In this document: piece by piece, positions 5,647 to 5,870 of the stretch | Layout of the letters: each line of letters begins with the position of its first letter | How positions within the stretch are numbered: the stretch's first letter is position 1 | Source of the DNA: an uncultured Ruminococcus sp. | Lineage (GTDB): Bacteria > Bacillota > Clostridia > Oscillospirales > Acutalibacteraceae | Assembly (NCBI GenBank): GCA_902803585.1 | Contig: CADCQO010000060.1 | Coordinates: 1-5,870 of the forward strand | Reading direction: 5' to 3' | DNA length: 5,870 nucleotides | Made by a program: the position numbers and the translations under genes | The notes under the pieces: generated by a model | What the model saw: the letters and a program-made list of their open reading frames with translations, nothing else | Database searches by the model: none | Told to the model about the DNA's origin: nothing

Positions 5647-5870
5647 ATAAACGCTTACAAATTCAGGATATACCCTAATGAAGAACAAAGAATACTAATA
5701 CTCCTGCACAGTATAAAACTGAATTTGAGTGGCTGAAAGAAGTAGATAGCCTTACCCTTGCCAATGCGCAGATGAATTTGCAGGATGCGTATAATAACTT
5801 TTTCCGAGATAAGAAAGTGGGTTTCCCTAAGTTCAAGTCAAAAAAAGGCAGTAAAAGAAGTTATACAACT
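5647..5870 (+). pseudogene. tnpB: Degenerate tnpB (IS605 OrfB-type RNA-guided nuclease) fragment, 5' part
   Basis: One frame from 5647 gives INAYKFRIYPNEEQRILI, the conserved TnpB N-terminus, but an ATA stands where the ATG is expected and no ribosome binding site precedes it. After 5700 that frame runs into unrelated sequence and a stop (5734-5736). The family sequence resumes in another frame from 5700 with TPAQYKTEFEWLKEVDSL, then LANAQMNLQDAYNNFFRD, then VGFPKFKSKKGSKRSYTT, continuing to the window end. Between the two blocks the family normally has roughly 30 residues containing the FGC.R.(V/I)YN segment, which are missing here. The gene therefore has a lost start, a deletion of roughly 90 bases and a frameshift. 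The catalytic RuvC part lies beyond the window and cannot be judged. TnpB is the RNA-guided DNA endonuclease of IS200/IS605 and IS607 elements. No tnpA is visible. Confidence 0.87.

Noticed and set aside
1..5870. CRISPR array, tRNA, rRNA or riboswitch
   Set aside because: No regularly spaced repeats, tRNA cloverleaf, rRNA sequence or recognisable riboswitch core was seen.

Overview
The window looks like a chromosomal stretch from a gut-type Firmicute, most likely a Clostridia/Ruminococcus-like member of the Oscillospiraceae. This rests on moderate GC, strong AGGAGG-type ribosome binding sites, a TTG start, Firmicutes-style TelA and FtsX-type ABC proteins, and a decayed IS605-type tnpB. The assignment is inferred from protein style only; no rRNA or other marker is present.

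Region 1 (1-1814) is the 3' part of a stress-type operon. It starts with the C-terminal half of a von Willebrand factor A (VWA) protein. The reading frame of this protein is closed by a stop at 58-60, and the recognisable family sequence begins abruptly near base 70, so the N-terminal half, including the DxSxS metal-binding motif, is absent. Fifty-three bases downstream is an intact telA/yaaN-family gene (toxic anion resistance protein, 384 aa). The unit closes with a clear intrinsic terminator (1768-1814).

Region 2 (1815-2022) is non-coding. It has several T-runs, a repeated GTCAGAAG octamer and, just ahead of the next operon, two copies of AGTCACTT spaced exactly 11 bp apart. These lie where the -35 box would be for a TTTAAT -10 box, an arrangement typical of OmpR/PhoB-type response-regulator activation.

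Region 3 (2023-5541) is a two-gene ABC transporter operon. It encodes a MacB/LolD-type ATPase (223 aa, all motifs intact) and a 947-aa permease with two FtsX-type membrane modules and two large extracytoplasmic domains. The permease starts at TTG with its ribosome binding site inside the end of the ATPase gene. Such pairs usually handle antimicrobial peptides or act on the cell envelope. No two-component system or peptide gene lies in the window, so the substrate is unknown.

Region 4 (5542-5870) is the start of a degenerate IS200/IS605-family element lying directly against the permease stop codon. It has a terminal hairpin, a GNRA-loop terminator-like hairpin, a TTGACA box, then a tnpB fragment that has lost its start codon and has an out-of-frame internal deletion at a short AATACT repeat.

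I see no convincing new system. The most informative points are the truncation of the VWA gene, the 11-bp repeat operator candidate, and the tnpB remnant with its terminal structures next to the ABC operon.
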